64,000 nucleotides of DNA from NCBI GenBank assembly GCA_902625415.1, contig CACOBG010000001.1:1-64000 (forward strand), in the 5' to 3' direction. The stretch's first letter is position 1. Every line of letters starts with the position of its first letter. Shown piece after piece: positions 36,793-45,894 of the stretch. Position numbers and translations under genes: made by a program. The notes beneath the pieces are model-generated. The model was given only the letters and a program-made list of their open reading frames with translations. It ran no database searches and was not told the DNA's origin. Source of the stretch: an uncultured SAR86 cluster bacterium. Its GTDB lineage: Bacteria; Pseudomonadota; Gammaproteobacteria; Magnimaribacterales; AG-339-G14.

Positions 36793-38832
36793 ATGGTATC
36801 CAAATTATATAAATTTCTTGTTCTATTAGTTTACTTTCTGGCTTCACTTAATCTCCCGAGTGAAGAAACTTTGGAGGTAAAAAACGAATATAAACCGGTT
36901 GTAAATGAAATTATAGAAATTCTGGACCAAAATCACTTTAAAAAAAATATTGAAATAAATGAACAAAAAGTTATTGATAACTTTTTGGTAAATATAGATA
37001 AAGAAAAAATTGTATTTACTTCAGTTGAGTTCAACTCATATAAAGCTAAATTCAAGAACATTTTTAACCTAGATGAAATTTTTAAAATTTATCAAGATTA
37101 CTCTGATAGGACGCTTGAATTGATTAATTATCAAAAAGACGTTGTTGATTTGATTGATACTTCAGCCGACTTAAATACAACAGAATTTGTTGAAAAAAGT
37201 AGAGAGGATGAAAAAAGATTTAATTCCTTAGACTCAATCAAAAATTATCATGCTCTTTTAATAAAAAACGAATTAATAAATATTCTTTTGTCTAATGATA
37301 ATTTTGAAAACTCTAAGTCAAAACTCCTCAAAAGACTCAAAAATAGAGTAAAAAGTTTAAAAAGAATTAAGTCAGACGATATCTTTTCTTTATATATAAA
37401 TTCGATTACCTCTCTTTACGATCCTCACACAAATTATTTATCTCCAAAATCTCAAGAAGACTTTGAGATAAATATGAGTCTCTCTCTAGAAGGTATTGGA
37501 GCAATTTTATCTACAGAGGATGGAATTACTAAAATAGTAAGATTAATTCCAGGAGGGCCAGCTGATAAATCAGGTCTCCTAAAAGTAAATGACAAAATAG
37601 TGGGGGTGGCCTCTCTGCCAGAAAATGATATAGAAGATGTACGAGATTGGAGAATCGATGAGGTGGTTCGACTCATCAGAGGTCCAAAAAATACCAAGGT
37701 CAGACTTGAAGTTATTCCTAATTCTTCTCCGGATGATATTTTAGGTAGAATCATAGAAATCACCAGGGGGTTAGTAAAACTAGAAGATCAGGCTGCAAAG
37801 AAAAAGAAGGTAGAGATATATAAACCAAATAAATCTTACAATATTGGAGTAATAGATTTACCTGCTTTTTATATGGACTTTGATGCATTTAGCAGAAATC
37901 AATTTAACTACAAAAGTAGTTCAAAAGATGTCAGGAACCTATTAAGGGAATTAAAAGAAGAACAAGTAGATGGAGTCATTCTTGATTTGAGAGGGAATTC
38001 CGGAGGTTCACTATATGAAGCTTACTCGCTTGCCAAGCTTTTCATTGGAAAAGGAAGTATTGTTCAAGTAATGGAGTCAAATGGCTCGATTCAGCCTCTG
38101 GGTCACACAAGAGGAATTCAAAACTATGATGGGCCAGTAATGATTTTGGTTGATAAATTAAGTGCCTCGGCTTCGGAAATTCTTGCAGGAGCTTTTCAAG
38201 ATTACAAAAGGGGATTAATTGTGGGCTCAAACACTTTCGGTAAAGGGACAGTGCAAAGGCTGGAAAATCTTTCTTATGGGCAACTAAAATTCACAGAACA
38301 GAAGTTTTATAGAGTCTCTGGGAAAAGCACACAAAATTTAGGAGTTATACCTGATATCAACCTGCCTTATGTTTTTGATAGTGAAGAAGTTGGAGAAATG
38401 TCTCTTGAAAACTCTCTTCCTTATGATGATATTTCATCTTTAGAGTATGAACCTTTTAATTCAACTTCAAATATAGAGATGATTCAAAGTTTCTCAAAAA
38501 AAAGAGTATCCGATTCAAACTTGAATGAGTACATTAAAGATCAAAAAATTCACAGCAAAAACGAATTGGATAAAAAATTGATTCCCGTAAATTATTTAGT
38601 TAGAAAATCTGAAAAAAAAGCGCAAGAAGAAAAAAGACTCTTCATTGAAAATAGATTTAGAGTTTCTGTAGGTTTAAAGCCCTATCTAAATTTTCAAGAG
38701 TTTTTGGATGCTGATCCTGAAGAATTGAATGAGTTTTCGGAGAAAATGGTTCTTGAAGAAGCAGCGAGAATTTTAATTGATCAAATTAATTTTAATAAGC
38801 CCAAAAGACTTTCTAGCTCAGACTTCAGATGA
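36793..38832 (+). CDS. prc: Carboxy-terminal (tail-specific) processing protease
   Basis: Prc is a periplasmic S41 protease that degrades proteins with nonpolar C-termini and trims envelope proteins. The 679-aa product (E. coli 682) begins with a signal peptide of about 25 residues. It has a long N-terminal helical region and a PDZ domain near residues 225-310 (LEGIGAILS...GGPADKSG). The catalytic Ser459 is in SASASEI and Lys484 in TFGKGTVQ, spaced 25 as in E. coli S430/K455. The C-terminal helical DUF3340-type region follows. xthA overlaps its stop by 4 nt. Confidence 0.95.
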   Translation: MVSKLYKFLVLLVYFLASLNLPSEETLEVKNEYKPVVNEIIEILDQNHFKKNIEINEQKVIDNFLVNIDKEKIVFTSVEFNSYKAKFKNIFNLDEIFKIYQDYSDRTLELINYQKDVVDLIDTSADLNTTEFVEKSREDEKRFNSLDSIKNYHALLIKNELINILLSNDNFENSKSKLLKRLKNRVKSLKRIKSDDIFSLYINSITSLYDPHTNYLSPKSQEDFEINMSLSLEGIGAILSTEDGITKIVRLIPGGPADKSGLLKVNDKIVGVASLPENDIEDVRDWRIDEVVRLIRGPKNTKVRLEVIPNSSPDDILGRIIEITRGLVKLEDQAAKKKKVEIYKPNKSYNIGVIDLPAFYMDFDAFSRNQFNYKSSSKDVRNLLRELKEEQVDGVILDLRGNSGGSLYEAYSLAKLFIGKGSIVQVMESNGSIQPLGHTRGIQNYDGPVMILVDKLSASASEILAGAFQDYKRGLIVGSNTFGKGTVQRLENLSYGQLKFTEQKFYRVSGKSTQNLGVIPDINLPYVFDSEEVGEMSLENSLPYDDISSLEYEPFNSTSNIEMIQSFSKKRVSDSNLNEYIKDQKIHSKNELDKKLIPVNYLVRKSEKKAQEEKRLFIENRFRVSVGLKPYLNFQEFLDADPEELNEFSEKMVLEEAARILIDQINFNKPKRLSSSDFR

Positions 38833-39641
38833 AAATTTTTTCTTTTAATGTAAATGGCTTAAGAGCAAGGCTGCATCAGATGAGTGCTTTAATTGATAAG
38901 CACTCGCCAGACATTATTTGTCTGCAAGAAACAAAAGTAGACAATCAAAATTATCCCATGGAAAGCATAAATGAATTGGGTTACAAAGCTATAATTAATG
39001 GACAAAAAGGACATTACGGAGTGTCAACTCTCTACAAGTCTGAACCTTTGGATTTTCAAATAGGCTTTCCGACAGATGAAGAAGACGCTCAATGCAGGCT
39101 AATCTCTTCAAGACACAAGTTTTCTTCTCAAGAAGTAACTATTATCAACGGGTATTTCCCTCAAGGAGAAAGTAGAGATCATCCAAAAAAATTTCCTTAT
39201 AAAGAAAAGTTTTTTAAGGACCTGATGATCTATTTAAATGGGAACTTTTCTCCAGACGACAATATTATTATCTTGGGAGACCTAAATATTTCCCCAGAAG
39301 ACATTGATATAGGAATTGGAGAAAACAATAGAAAAAGGTGGCTTGCCACGGGAAAATGTAGTTTCTTGCCTGAAGAAAGAGAATGGTTAGAAAAAATAAA
39401 AACTTGGGGATTTTTTGATTCTTATAGAAAATTTTTCCCAGATTCTAATGATAAGTTCAGCTGGTTTGATTACCGCAGTAGAGGGTTTGATGATAATCCA
39501 AAAAGAGGTTTAAGAATTGATCATCTATGGGTAACAAAACCTCTTTTAGAGATGGCAATCGAATCCGAAATAGATTACGAAATAAGAGGTATGGAAAAAC
39601 CTTCTGATCATGCTCCAGTTTGGACTGAATTTAAAATCTAA
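38829..39641 (+). CDS. xthA: Exodeoxyribonuclease III
   Basis: XthA is the main AP endonuclease and 3'-phosphodiesterase of base-excision repair. The 270-aa product (E. coli 268) begins MKIFSFNVNGLRARLHQ, has the metal-binding Glu34 in CLQETK, GDLNISPEDIDIG with the catalytic Asp and Asn, and the final SDHAPVW with the catalytic His. It overlaps prc by 4 nt (ATGA) and the end of convergent tadA by 4 nt. Confidence 0.96.
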   Translation: MKIFSFNVNGLRARLHQMSALIDKHSPDIICLQETKVDNQNYPMESINELGYKAIINGQKGHYGVSTLYKSEPLDFQIGFPTDEEDAQCRLISSRHKFSSQEVTIINGYFPQGESRDHPKKFPYKEKFFKDLMIYLNGNFSPDDNIIILGDLNISPEDIDIGIGENNRKRWLATGKCSFLPEEREWLEKIKTWGFFDSYRKFFPDSNDKFSWFDYRSRGFDDNPKRGLRIDHLWVTKPLLEMAIESEIDYEIRGMEKPSDHAPVWTEFKI

Positions 39642-40105
39642 TTTCTTCTTTCTTGAAAAAATTTCTTTAATAACTCAGAACTTTCATCTGCGAGAATTCC
39701 ACTTGAAACTGAAATTTTATGGTTAAAGAAACTTTCTTCTTGTAAATTCAAATTATTTATCACTACTCCTGATTTTTGATCCTCTGTAGCAAAGATTAAT
39801 CTATCTATTCGAGCATGAATGCATGCCCCAAAACACATCAAGCAAGGCTCCAAAGTAACGTAGAGACTAGCTCCATTCAGTCTATAGTTGTCTACTTTTT
39901 TTGCAGCATCTCTCAGCACGTTCATTTCTGCATGCCCAGTAGGATCGTTTTTGCTTATTGATTGATTGTGCGAATGAGAAATTACTTCATCGTCTTTGAC
40001 TAAAACCGCACCAACTGGAACTTCTTTTTTTGAATAAGCTAATTTGGCCTCGTCTAAAGCCAATTTCATGTAAATCAAATCCTTTTCGGATTGGAAGTTA
40101 TTCAA
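39638..40105 (-). CDS. tadA: tRNA-specific adenosine deaminase
   Basis: TadA deaminates A34 of tRNA-Arg(ACG) to inosine and is essential. The 155-aa product has the zinc-site GHAEMNVLRDA (His and the proton-shuttling Glu) near residue 60 and PCLMCFGACIHARI with the two zinc cysteines. Most bacterial TadA enzymes read HAE followed by I or M here, so this is ordinary. It is the last gene of the def-to-tadA minus-strand run, overlapping the SRPBCC gene by 8 nt. Confidence 0.95.
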   Translation of the reverse strand: MNNFQSEKDLIYMKLALDEAKLAYSKKEVPVGAVLVKDDEVISHSHNQSISKNDPTGHAEMNVLRDAAKKVDNYRLNGASLYVTLEPCLMCFGACIHARIDRLIFATEDQKSGVVINNLNLQEESFFNHKISVSSGILADESSELLKKFFQERRN

Positions 40106-40481
40106 GAATCTTTTTAATCATCTCGATAGATGATTCCATGCCGTCTGAAATTAATTTTTCGAACTCGTCTGGTTCAACTTCGGAGGTCCAAACTAATTTT
40201 GAGAAGTCATTATCTTCAAGCACTATAACTTTGGCTAGATGGTGATTCAGTGGTGCGGGGGATTTTATGACGCTATAAGTCAAAGATTTATTTGCCTGAT
40301 CCTTTTCAATGATCTTTTCCTTGATTTCACCAACGCCATCCATTTTGAAAGTCCTTACGTCGTTTTCGAGAACAATTTCGTTTGCAAAAGGTACCCAATC
40401 AGATCTCGTAACGTCAGCAAATAGTTCCCAAAGTGAATCGGCTGAACATTTAATCTGTTTTTCTATTCTAATTTTTTTCAT
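40098..40481 (-). CDS. SRPBCC (START-like) domain protein
   Basis: The 127-aa product shows the SRPBCC pattern: an initial strand KKIRIEKQIKCSADSLWELFAD, a middle strand with GVGEIKEKII, and a long C-terminal helix (FEKLISDGMESSIEMIKKIL). Such domains bind hydrophobic ligands or act as cyclases and ring-open polyketide-like substrates. The substrate cannot be told. It overlaps the upstream phosphotransferase-like gene by 14 nt and tadA by 8 nt. Confidence 0.8.
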   Translation of the reverse strand: MKKIRIEKQIKCSADSLWELFADVTRSDWVPFANEIVLENDVRTFKMDGVGEIKEKIIEKDQANKSLTYSVIKSPAPLNHHLAKVIVLEDNDFSKLVWTSEVEPDEFEKLISDGMESSIEMIKKILE

Positions 40482-41538
40482 TAAATTCCTGTCTTAAGTA
40501 ATTTGATACGTGATTATTGACATGAAAATCGCTATCTAAAGGCATTATTTCATTATGAATTAATTTTTTTGCAACTCTAATCATTATCACAGAAAATTTA
40601 AACAGACATAATATTCGGTAATAAAAGAAATTGTCAGCTGAATAGCCGGTATTTTTTTCCCAAAATTTTATCGCCTCTTCGTTTGAAATCGAACCTGGAA
40701 GCTTTTCAATATTTAGCCCATAGCTGCTGACATCATCGGTTGTAAGTCCCCAAGCTAAATCACATAAAGGATCTCCAATGGTTGCCATCTCCCAGTCAAG
40801 TAAACTCCTTACCTGAAAATCTTCAAAAAGTACATTTCCTATCCTTGAGTCTCCCCAACAAAGTTTTTTTGGATTTGGGTTTAGGGGAAGATTTTCAGAT
40901 AACCAAATAAGAACTTCTTCTAAAAACGCATTTGCTTCTCCGTCCATGCCCCATTCCATGAACGATTTGTAGTATTGAAGATCAGACTGTAGATGAGAGC
41001 TTTCATTTCTTCTCTTGTTAATCATACTCAACTCTAAATCTTCGAAACTTATTTTATGGAAAGATACTAAATTTTCTAACCAACCAAGCCAAACTGATCT
41101 AATTTGATCTGAAGAAGCTCTCCCCATCATGCCTTCAGGATCCATATGGTATGGCGGATTGTCGGAAGGCGCCTCTCCGCTGACGTATTTCATTACATAA
41201 AATTCTGATCCGATGATTTCTTCATTTTGTTCAGAAAATAAAATTTCCGGAACAGGAAATTTAAGATATTTCAATTGCTCCATAATTTCGACTTGCAACC
41301 CAAGATCATATTCAGGAAAAACTTGAAAACCGGTTGGCTTTATTCTCAAGACTATATCCTCATCAATGTTATTCCCTATAATTTTGCAAGAGAAAGTTTC
41401 ATTTGAAAAACCACTTGCCTCTGATGATTCGTGTGGCTGTATTGAAATATTTTGTTTCTTGTAACGCTCTTTCGTTTCGAGCCAGCTTTTAAAAATTGAT
41501 AATTTTTTTTGGAAATTTTTTTCTGAAGAGACAGGCAT
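40468..41538 (-). CDS. APH-like phosphotransferase (ACAD10/aminoglycoside kinase fold)
   Basis: The 356-aa product has the kinase-like APH fold. The nucleotide-binding region is VLRIKPTG, the catalytic loop is CWGDSRIGNVLF near residue 228 (Asp and Asn kept, Trp instead of the usual His before Gly-Asp), and the metal-binding DWEMATIGDPLCDLAW follows. It resembles the ACAD10-type kinases, which phosphorylate hydroxyacyl-CoA, rather than true antibiotic kinases. Its neighbours, including many acyl-CoA genes nearby, fit that reading, but the substrate is not proven. It lies 2 nt after the DUF7064-like gene. Confidence 0.82.
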   Translation of the reverse strand: MPVSSEKNFQKKLSIFKSWLETKERYKKQNISIQPHESSEASGFSNETFSCKIIGNNIDEDIVLRIKPTGFQVFPEYDLGLQVEIMEQLKYLKFPVPEILFSEQNEEIIGSEFYVMKYVSGEAPSDNPPYHMDPEGMMGRASSDQIRSVWLGWLENLVSFHKISFEDLELSMINKRRNESSHLQSDLQYYKSFMEWGMDGEANAFLEEVLIWLSENLPLNPNPKKLCWGDSRIGNVLFEDFQVRSLLDWEMATIGDPLCDLAWGLTTDDVSSYGLNIEKLPGSISNEEAIKFWEKNTGYSADNFFYYRILCLFKFSVIMIRVAKKLIHNEIMPLDSDFHVNNHVSNYLRQEFNEKN

Positions 41539-41540
41539 TA

Positions 41541-42638
41541 TTAGGGCTTATCGAAAAGGTCCTTAAACCCACTAGGCTCGTGAGGCCCCAAAAACAATTG
41601 TTCTAAAACACCTCGACCTTGAAGCTCTTTTTCCGGAGTCTTAAGCTGAACTTCACACAATGATTGAATATGAAGAAATGGCGGATCTTGGGGATCGTCA
41701 TTTAAATCATAAGTGTCATAGTGGGTTTCTAATTCTCCTTTGTATTGGCCATGACCCCAATCAGGGTGCATGTACCCTAAACCACACATAAACATATTTA
41801 CTTCAGGAGTAATTTGAAATTCAAACGAATCATCTTGTGAAGTTTTTAAGTTCAAAGATAACGATTCAACTCTTCTTGTTTTGGGTAAGTAAGAGATAGA
41901 CTTTTGATGTGAAACAAAATTAGATTGTTCTTTTCCGTCATCGAATTGAATTTTTGCGAAAGCATTATCAGCTTCTCCTTTTTCGTTATCAATGTAATAA
42001 ATGTGGGTCGCTAACTCGTCAAAATGAACGGGAGCCCAAAGCCAAAAAAATTGTGGCATTTCAAAGGGCACCATAGGTTGACTGTCGCCGGCACCAACAG
42101 GTCTAACCCCCCAAGATCTGTCTCTCGTTCCAATAAATTCTTTTGGAGATATTTTGATAACTTCATCTTTTATTTTAATTTCTCCAGACCAATTTCCATG
42201 CTGAGTTAGCCTGCAGGTATCCATTATTTTTCTCGGACCATTAAAAAGAGTCATATTTGGCTCCTGCATGGGTTCAAATCTTTTGGTGAATTCTAGCTTT
42301 GCTGTAATGTCTGAATCATTATTTGTAAGTTCAACTGAAAGCTTTTCTAAAGGCTCAAGAACTTTAACTTCTATAGGGCCTACTTTTGTATCAAGTCTTT
42401 CGAGGCCCAGAATTCTTGAAGACCTTATATTATGCTGCTTTCCATCAACTGCCAAAGTGAAAGAAGCGTCCATGATATTCAAATTAGGATACAAGCAAAG
42501 TACAGCAGCAAAATAAAAATCTTCTTTTTTGGAATACCCATTAAAAAAATATCGATCATAAAAATTTCTTTCAGTACCAACTTCTGAAACAGGATGAGGT
42601 AGTTGGTGAATTGGATAATCGTCTGCTTTAGTAATCAT
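41541..42638 (-). CDS. Uncharacterised protein resembling DUF7064/DUF7065 (AttH/CrtC-like beta fold)
   Basis: The 365-aa product has no signal peptide or membrane helix. It is rich in beta-strand-like sequence with aromatic motifs (YDRYFFNGYSKKEDFYFAA, GTRDRSWGVRPVG, MPQFFWLWAPVHF, GLGYMHPDWGHG). The GxRDRSWG segment is typical of the AttH/hydroxyneurosporene-synthase-like lipocalin-type proteins often found beside APH-like kinases. I recognise the group but not a function. It is followed at 2 nt by the kinase-like gene, suggesting one pathway. The family assignment is from memory of motifs. Confidence 0.6.
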   Translation of the reverse strand: MITKADDYPIHQLPHPVSEVGTERNFYDRYFFNGYSKKEDFYFAAVLCLYPNLNIMDASFTLAVDGKQHNIRSSRILGLERLDTKVGPIEVKVLEPLEKLSVELTNNDSDITAKLEFTKRFEPMQEPNMTLFNGPRKIMDTCRLTQHGNWSGEIKIKDEVIKISPKEFIGTRDRSWGVRPVGAGDSQPMVPFEMPQFFWLWAPVHFDELATHIYYIDNEKGEADNAFAKIQFDDGKEQSNFVSHQKSISYLPKTRRVESLSLNLKTSQDDSFEFQITPEVNMFMCGLGYMHPDWGHGQYKGELETHYDTYDLNDDPQDPPFLHIQSLCEVQLKTPEKELQGRGVLEQLFLGPHEPSGFKDLFDKP

Positions 42639-42653
42639 ATTTTTTTAATTTTG

Positions 42654-43196
42654 TTATTTAGAAAAGCTCATCGAAGCTATATCAATTTCCATATCAAAAT
42701 CTCTTCCAGAAGCTTCAACGCCAATAAGTTTTATTTTTTTAGGGTTAAGGTTCCTTTTTTTTGGGCTTTTATTACTGTAACGAATGAATTCATTAAATTC
42801 AATTTCAAAATCTTGCCATTCGTTAGTGACTTCAAATTCACTGAGATATCTCACCCAAGGAAAGATCGAGCCTCTAGTTTTTATATGGATAAAATATTTT
42901 TCGTTATTACCTCTTGCCTTGAATTTTACTTTAGAAAAGTCATTTAGATCATTTGCATCAATTTCTTTCCTGAACATTAAGAATCCTCCACCATCGGTAG
43001 AAACGTTTCCTTTTGCAGAGATAAAATCAAAATTTTCATTTGTAGATTTATTTAATGCCATGAAACCATCAGATTTACCTCCCATGACCTGATCTTTTAT
43101 AAAACGCCAATCATCCATATCGATATTTTTTTTGGGCAGAATTTCAAAAGAAAGCATATTCAAAGACAAGATGATTAATAAAAAATATTTCAGCAT
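42654..43196 (-). CDS. CIA30-like secreted beta-sandwich protein
   Basis: The 180-aa product begins with a hydrophobic signal peptide (about residues 1-18). It then has W-R-F-I-KDQVMGGKSDGFMAL and GNVSTDGGGFLMFRKEID, the signature of the CIA30 (complex I intermediate-associated 30) jelly-roll domain, which resembles a carbohydrate-binding module. In eukaryotes it aids complex I assembly; in bacteria its role is unknown. The signal peptide places it outside the cytoplasm. It lies 5 nt after def. Confidence 0.8.
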   Translation of the reverse strand: MLKYFLLIILSLNMLSFEILPKKNIDMDDWRFIKDQVMGGKSDGFMALNKSTNENFDFISAKGNVSTDGGGFLMFRKEIDANDLNDFSKVKFKARGNNEKYFIHIKTRGSIFPWVRYLSEFEVTNEWQDFEIEFNEFIRYSNKSPKKRNLNPKKIKLIGVEASGRDFDMEIDIASMSFSK

Positions 43197-43201
43197 TATA
43201 T

Positions 43202-43762
43202 TTAGTCTAAAAGTTTTTTTGACGCTATATTAGTTAATTCTTCTTCGAAAACTAAGTCTTTTGTAGAATTAAGTCTATCCACATATAAAAATCCAAATAA
43301 ATGATCAAGTTCATGTTGGAATACTGTTGCCAAGAAATCTTCAACTATTACTTCTTTTTTATCAGCATTTTCATTGAAATAATTAATCTTAAGCTTTCGC
43401 GGCCTTTCAACATAACCTCTTAAGCCAGGAACACTCAAACAACCCTCCCAAAAGCCTTGTTTTTGTTCATCAATAACTTCTAGCTTTGGATTAAATATGA
43501 CAAATTCTTCAGAATTTTCTAAATTATCATATCTTTCTGAGTCGCTTTCCAATTTTATGACCGCTAACTGGATTGATATTCCTATTTGGGGCGCGGCCAA
43601 GCCAATTCCTCCAGCTTTTTTCATGACATCCCACATTTTAGGAATTAATTCTTGTATTTCGGAAGATAAAATTTCTTCTTTAGTAAGTTCTTTTGCAGTT
43701 TGTCTTAAAATGGGATTCCCTAATTTTAAGATTTCGAACTCATTTTTAGAGATTTTTGTCAT
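43202..43762 (-). CDS. def: Peptide deformylase
   Basis: Def removes the formyl group from new proteins. The 186-aa product has all three signature motifs: GIGLAAPQIG near residue 50, EGCLSVPG with the metal-binding Cys near residue 108, and HELDH with the two metal-binding histidines and catalytic Glu near residue 150. A C-terminal tail is slightly longer than usual. It is the first gene of the def-to-tadA run. In many bacteria def is paired with fmt; here no fmt follows. Confidence 0.96.
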   Translation of the reverse strand: MTKISKNEFEILKLGNPILRQTAKELTKEEILSSEIQELIPKMWDVMKKAGGIGLAAPQIGISIQLAVIKLESDSERYDNLENSEEFVIFNPKLEVIDEQKQGFWEGCLSVPGLRGYVERPRKLKINYFNENADKKEVIVEDFLATVFQHELDHLFGFLYVDRLNSTKDLVFEEELTNIASKKLLD

Positions 43763-43804
43763 AAAAATACCAGTTTTTATTGTTAAATTTAGCTTTCACT
43801 AAAA

Positions 43805-43833
43805 TTGACTTAAGTTTTTAAAGGTCTTAAACT
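43805..43833 (+). promoter_or_regulatory. Predicted sigma-70 promoter before the small lipoprotein
   Basis: TTGACT (5 of 6) at 43805-43810 and TAAACT (4 of 6) at 43828-43833 are spaced 17 bp. The predicted start is near 43840, leaving a leader of about 36 nt with an AGGAG ribosome site just upstream of the ATG at 43876. This is one of the better-formed promoters in the window, by eye. Confidence 0.45.
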
Positions 43834-43875
43834 TGCCGTCGTAAGGGCATATTAAGTGTCTTAGGAGAATTATCA

Positions 43876-44367
43876 ATGATTTTAACTAATTTAAAGAACT
43901 TATTTGGTCAATTTTCAAAACTATTAGCTTCACTGGCTTTATTAGTTTTAGTTGGTTGTTCAAGCACTCCTTTTATGCAGAATAATATTGTTGCAACAAA
44001 ATACCTTTTGGACAATTTTGTTGAAGATGCTGGAGGAAAAGGACAAGTAAATGCTGAAACTTATCATTGGGAAGTAGATGCCACAGCTTTAGGTTGTGCC
44101 GAACTTCAGGCTGAAAGAATCAGGCATTCTGCTTTAATTGATAGTGTTGCAGAAAAAGTAATTGAAAATTCATCTAGATCAACTAGTTATGCTTCATATG
44201 GTCTTGAAATGCATGATCCTACTGCAGGAACAAGTTTTATTGGTGTTAAATCTACGGGGTTAAATCCTGAGGTCGCGGAGTATAGAAAATTAAAATTAGC
44301 TGTTGAAAAGTTAAAATCCGCTTCAATTGATAAATGTACTTCTGCTGAAGTAATGAGAACTCCCTAA
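43876..44367 (+). CDS. Small outer-membrane-type lipoprotein of unknown function
   Basis: The 163-aa product has a long N-region, a hydrophobic segment and lipobox LVGCSS, so the mature protein starts at Cys28. The mature part has no recognised family. It has two further cysteines (in LGCAELQ and DKCTSAE) that could form a disulfide, and is mostly helical and polar. A good ribosome site (AGGAG) and promoter precede it. It stands as a single gene between divergent def and convergent acyl-CoA carboxylase. Confidence 0.8.
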   Translation: MILTNLKNLFGQFSKLLASLALLVLVGCSSTPFMQNNIVATKYLLDNFVEDAGGKGQVNAETYHWEVDATALGCAELQAERIRHSALIDSVAEKVIENSSRSTSYASYGLEMHDPTAGTSFIGVKSTGLNPEVAEYRKLKLAVEKLKSASIDKCTSAEVMRTP

Positions 44368-44379
44368 TTAAGGGAAAAT

Positions 44380-45894
44380 TTAGCCAGTTTCCAAAGCTTT
44401 TAAAATTATCGACCTAGTATCTGCTGGGTCGATAACAGCATCTATCTCTAGTTGTGTGGCAGCCTCCAACGCCTTTCCAGCATCGTACATTTTTTGAACA
44501 AGCTTATTGAATAATTCTTCTCTTTCATTTTCATCTTTGACAGCTTCTAACTCTTTTTTATATCCTAATTTAACTGCTCCTTCTAAGCCCATACCGCCGA
44601 ATTCTCCAGTCGGCCAAGAAGCGGTGAAAATAGGCATATAAAAACTTCCTCCAACCATAGCCATTGCGCCCAATCCATAGCCTTTTCTTAAAAAAATTGC
44701 TACTAGAGGAACTGAAATATTTGCTCCTGCATTAAAAAGGCTACCCATTTTCCTTACAGCACCTTCTCTTTCGCTATCTACGCCAACCATAAAGCCAGGA
44801 GTATCTGCTAGAGAAACTATTGGAAGATTATGTTCATTACAAATCGAAATAAACTGTCCAGCTTTTTCAGCTGAAGTTGCATCCACAGCTCCGCCCAAAT
44901 GCTGACAGTCGTTTGCAATAAGAGCAACTGGCTTGCCTTCTAATCTCATAAACCCAGTAATTACACTGCGACCATAAATTTTTCTTACTTCCAGAAAAGA
45001 ATCTTTATCTGCGATGGTTTCTATAATATCTCTTACTGAGTAAGCCATTCTTCTATTTTCTGGAATAAGATTTCTTAAAATTGACTGGTCCTTAGCTTCC
45101 CATTCAATTTGGTTTCCTTGAAAGTAAGAAAGTAATTTCTTTGCAAAACTTGTTGCATCTGATTCGTCTTCTGCAAGATAATCAATAACACCTAATTTTT
45201 CTTGTTCTTCAGCTGGGCCAATATCTTTTGGATTTACCTTGCCAAGTCCTCCGCCTTCAATCATTGCAGGGCCTGCCATTCCCAGCCAAGAATTTTTTGT
45301 AGATATGCAAAAATCTGCTGTTCCAAATAATGCAGCGTTGCCAGCAAAACAATATCCATTATTGACAGCAATTCTTAGACTTTTTCCCTTTAATTTAGCC
45401 CAATTACTAAAAGAAGGGATCTGTAATCCTGCGAATTGAACATGTACATCTGTATCGCCTGGTCTTCCTCCGCCTCCTTCTGTATACATTACGACGGGTA
45501 AATTTTGTTTTTCGGCTGTCTCGCAAATCCTATCTAATTTCTTGTGGTGATAATAACCTTGAGTTCCTGCTAAGACCGAATAGTCGTTTATGATTATTGC
45601 CGAAAGAGCTTTTTTATCATCTAGGATTTCACTATTAATTTTACCAAATCCTGTAATTATTCCATCAGCAGCCGTTTCGGTTCTTAACTCTTCAAGTTCT
45701 CTTCTACTTTTTTGCGCTGCAATAGCAAGCTGGCCATATTCTACAAAGGAATCTTTATCTACTAAATCATCAAGATTTTCTCTAGCTGTTCTGTATCCTT
45801 TTTCGTATCTCTTTTCTCTTGCAGCTCCTCTTTCTTCATCCAGAGTTTTAGATAATCTATTGTGAAGTTCTATGAGCTCTGATCTATCTGACAT
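44380..45894 (-). CDS. Acyl-CoA carboxylase, carboxyltransferase (beta) subunit
   Basis: The 504-aa product has both halves of the carboxyltransferase domain: CFAGNAALFGTADFCI with the oxyanion-hole segment and the biotin-facing GGAVDATSAEKAGQFISIC, and DTPGFMVGVDSEREGAVRKMG. This is the propionyl-CoA/methylcrotonyl-CoA carboxylase beta-type family. No biotin carboxylase or biotin-carrier gene is in the window, so the partner must be elsewhere. It starts directly after the acyl-CoA ligase stop with no gap, implying coupled expression. The acyl substrate is unknown. Confidence 0.88.
   Translation of the reverse strand: MSDRSELIELHNRLSKTLDEERGAAREKRYEKGYRTARENLDDLVDKDSFVEYGQLAIAAQKSRRELEELRTETAADGIITGFGKINSEILDDKKALSAIIINDYSVLAGTQGYYHHKKLDRICETAEKQNLPVVMYTEGGGGRPGDTDVHVQFAGLQIPSFSNWAKLKGKSLRIAVNNGYCFAGNAALFGTADFCISTKNSWLGMAGPAMIEGGGLGKVNPKDIGPAEEQEKLGVIDYLAEDESDATSFAKKLLSYFQGNQIEWEAKDQSILRNLIPENRRMAYSVRDIIETIADKDSFLEVRKIYGRSVITGFMRLEGKPVALIANDCQHLGGAVDATSAEKAGQFISICNEHNLPIVSLADTPGFMVGVDSEREGAVRKMGSLFNAGANISVPLVAIFLRKGYGLGAMAMVGGSFYMPIFTASWPTGEFGGMGLEGAVKLGYKKELEAVKDENEREELFNKLVQKMYDAGKALEAATQLEIDAVIDPADTRSIILKALETG

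Noticed and set aside
44358-44376. Hairpin TCCCT-AATTA-AGGGA at the end of the small lipoprotein gene
   Set aside because: The stem is only 5 bp and is followed by three T bases, too weak to call a terminator.
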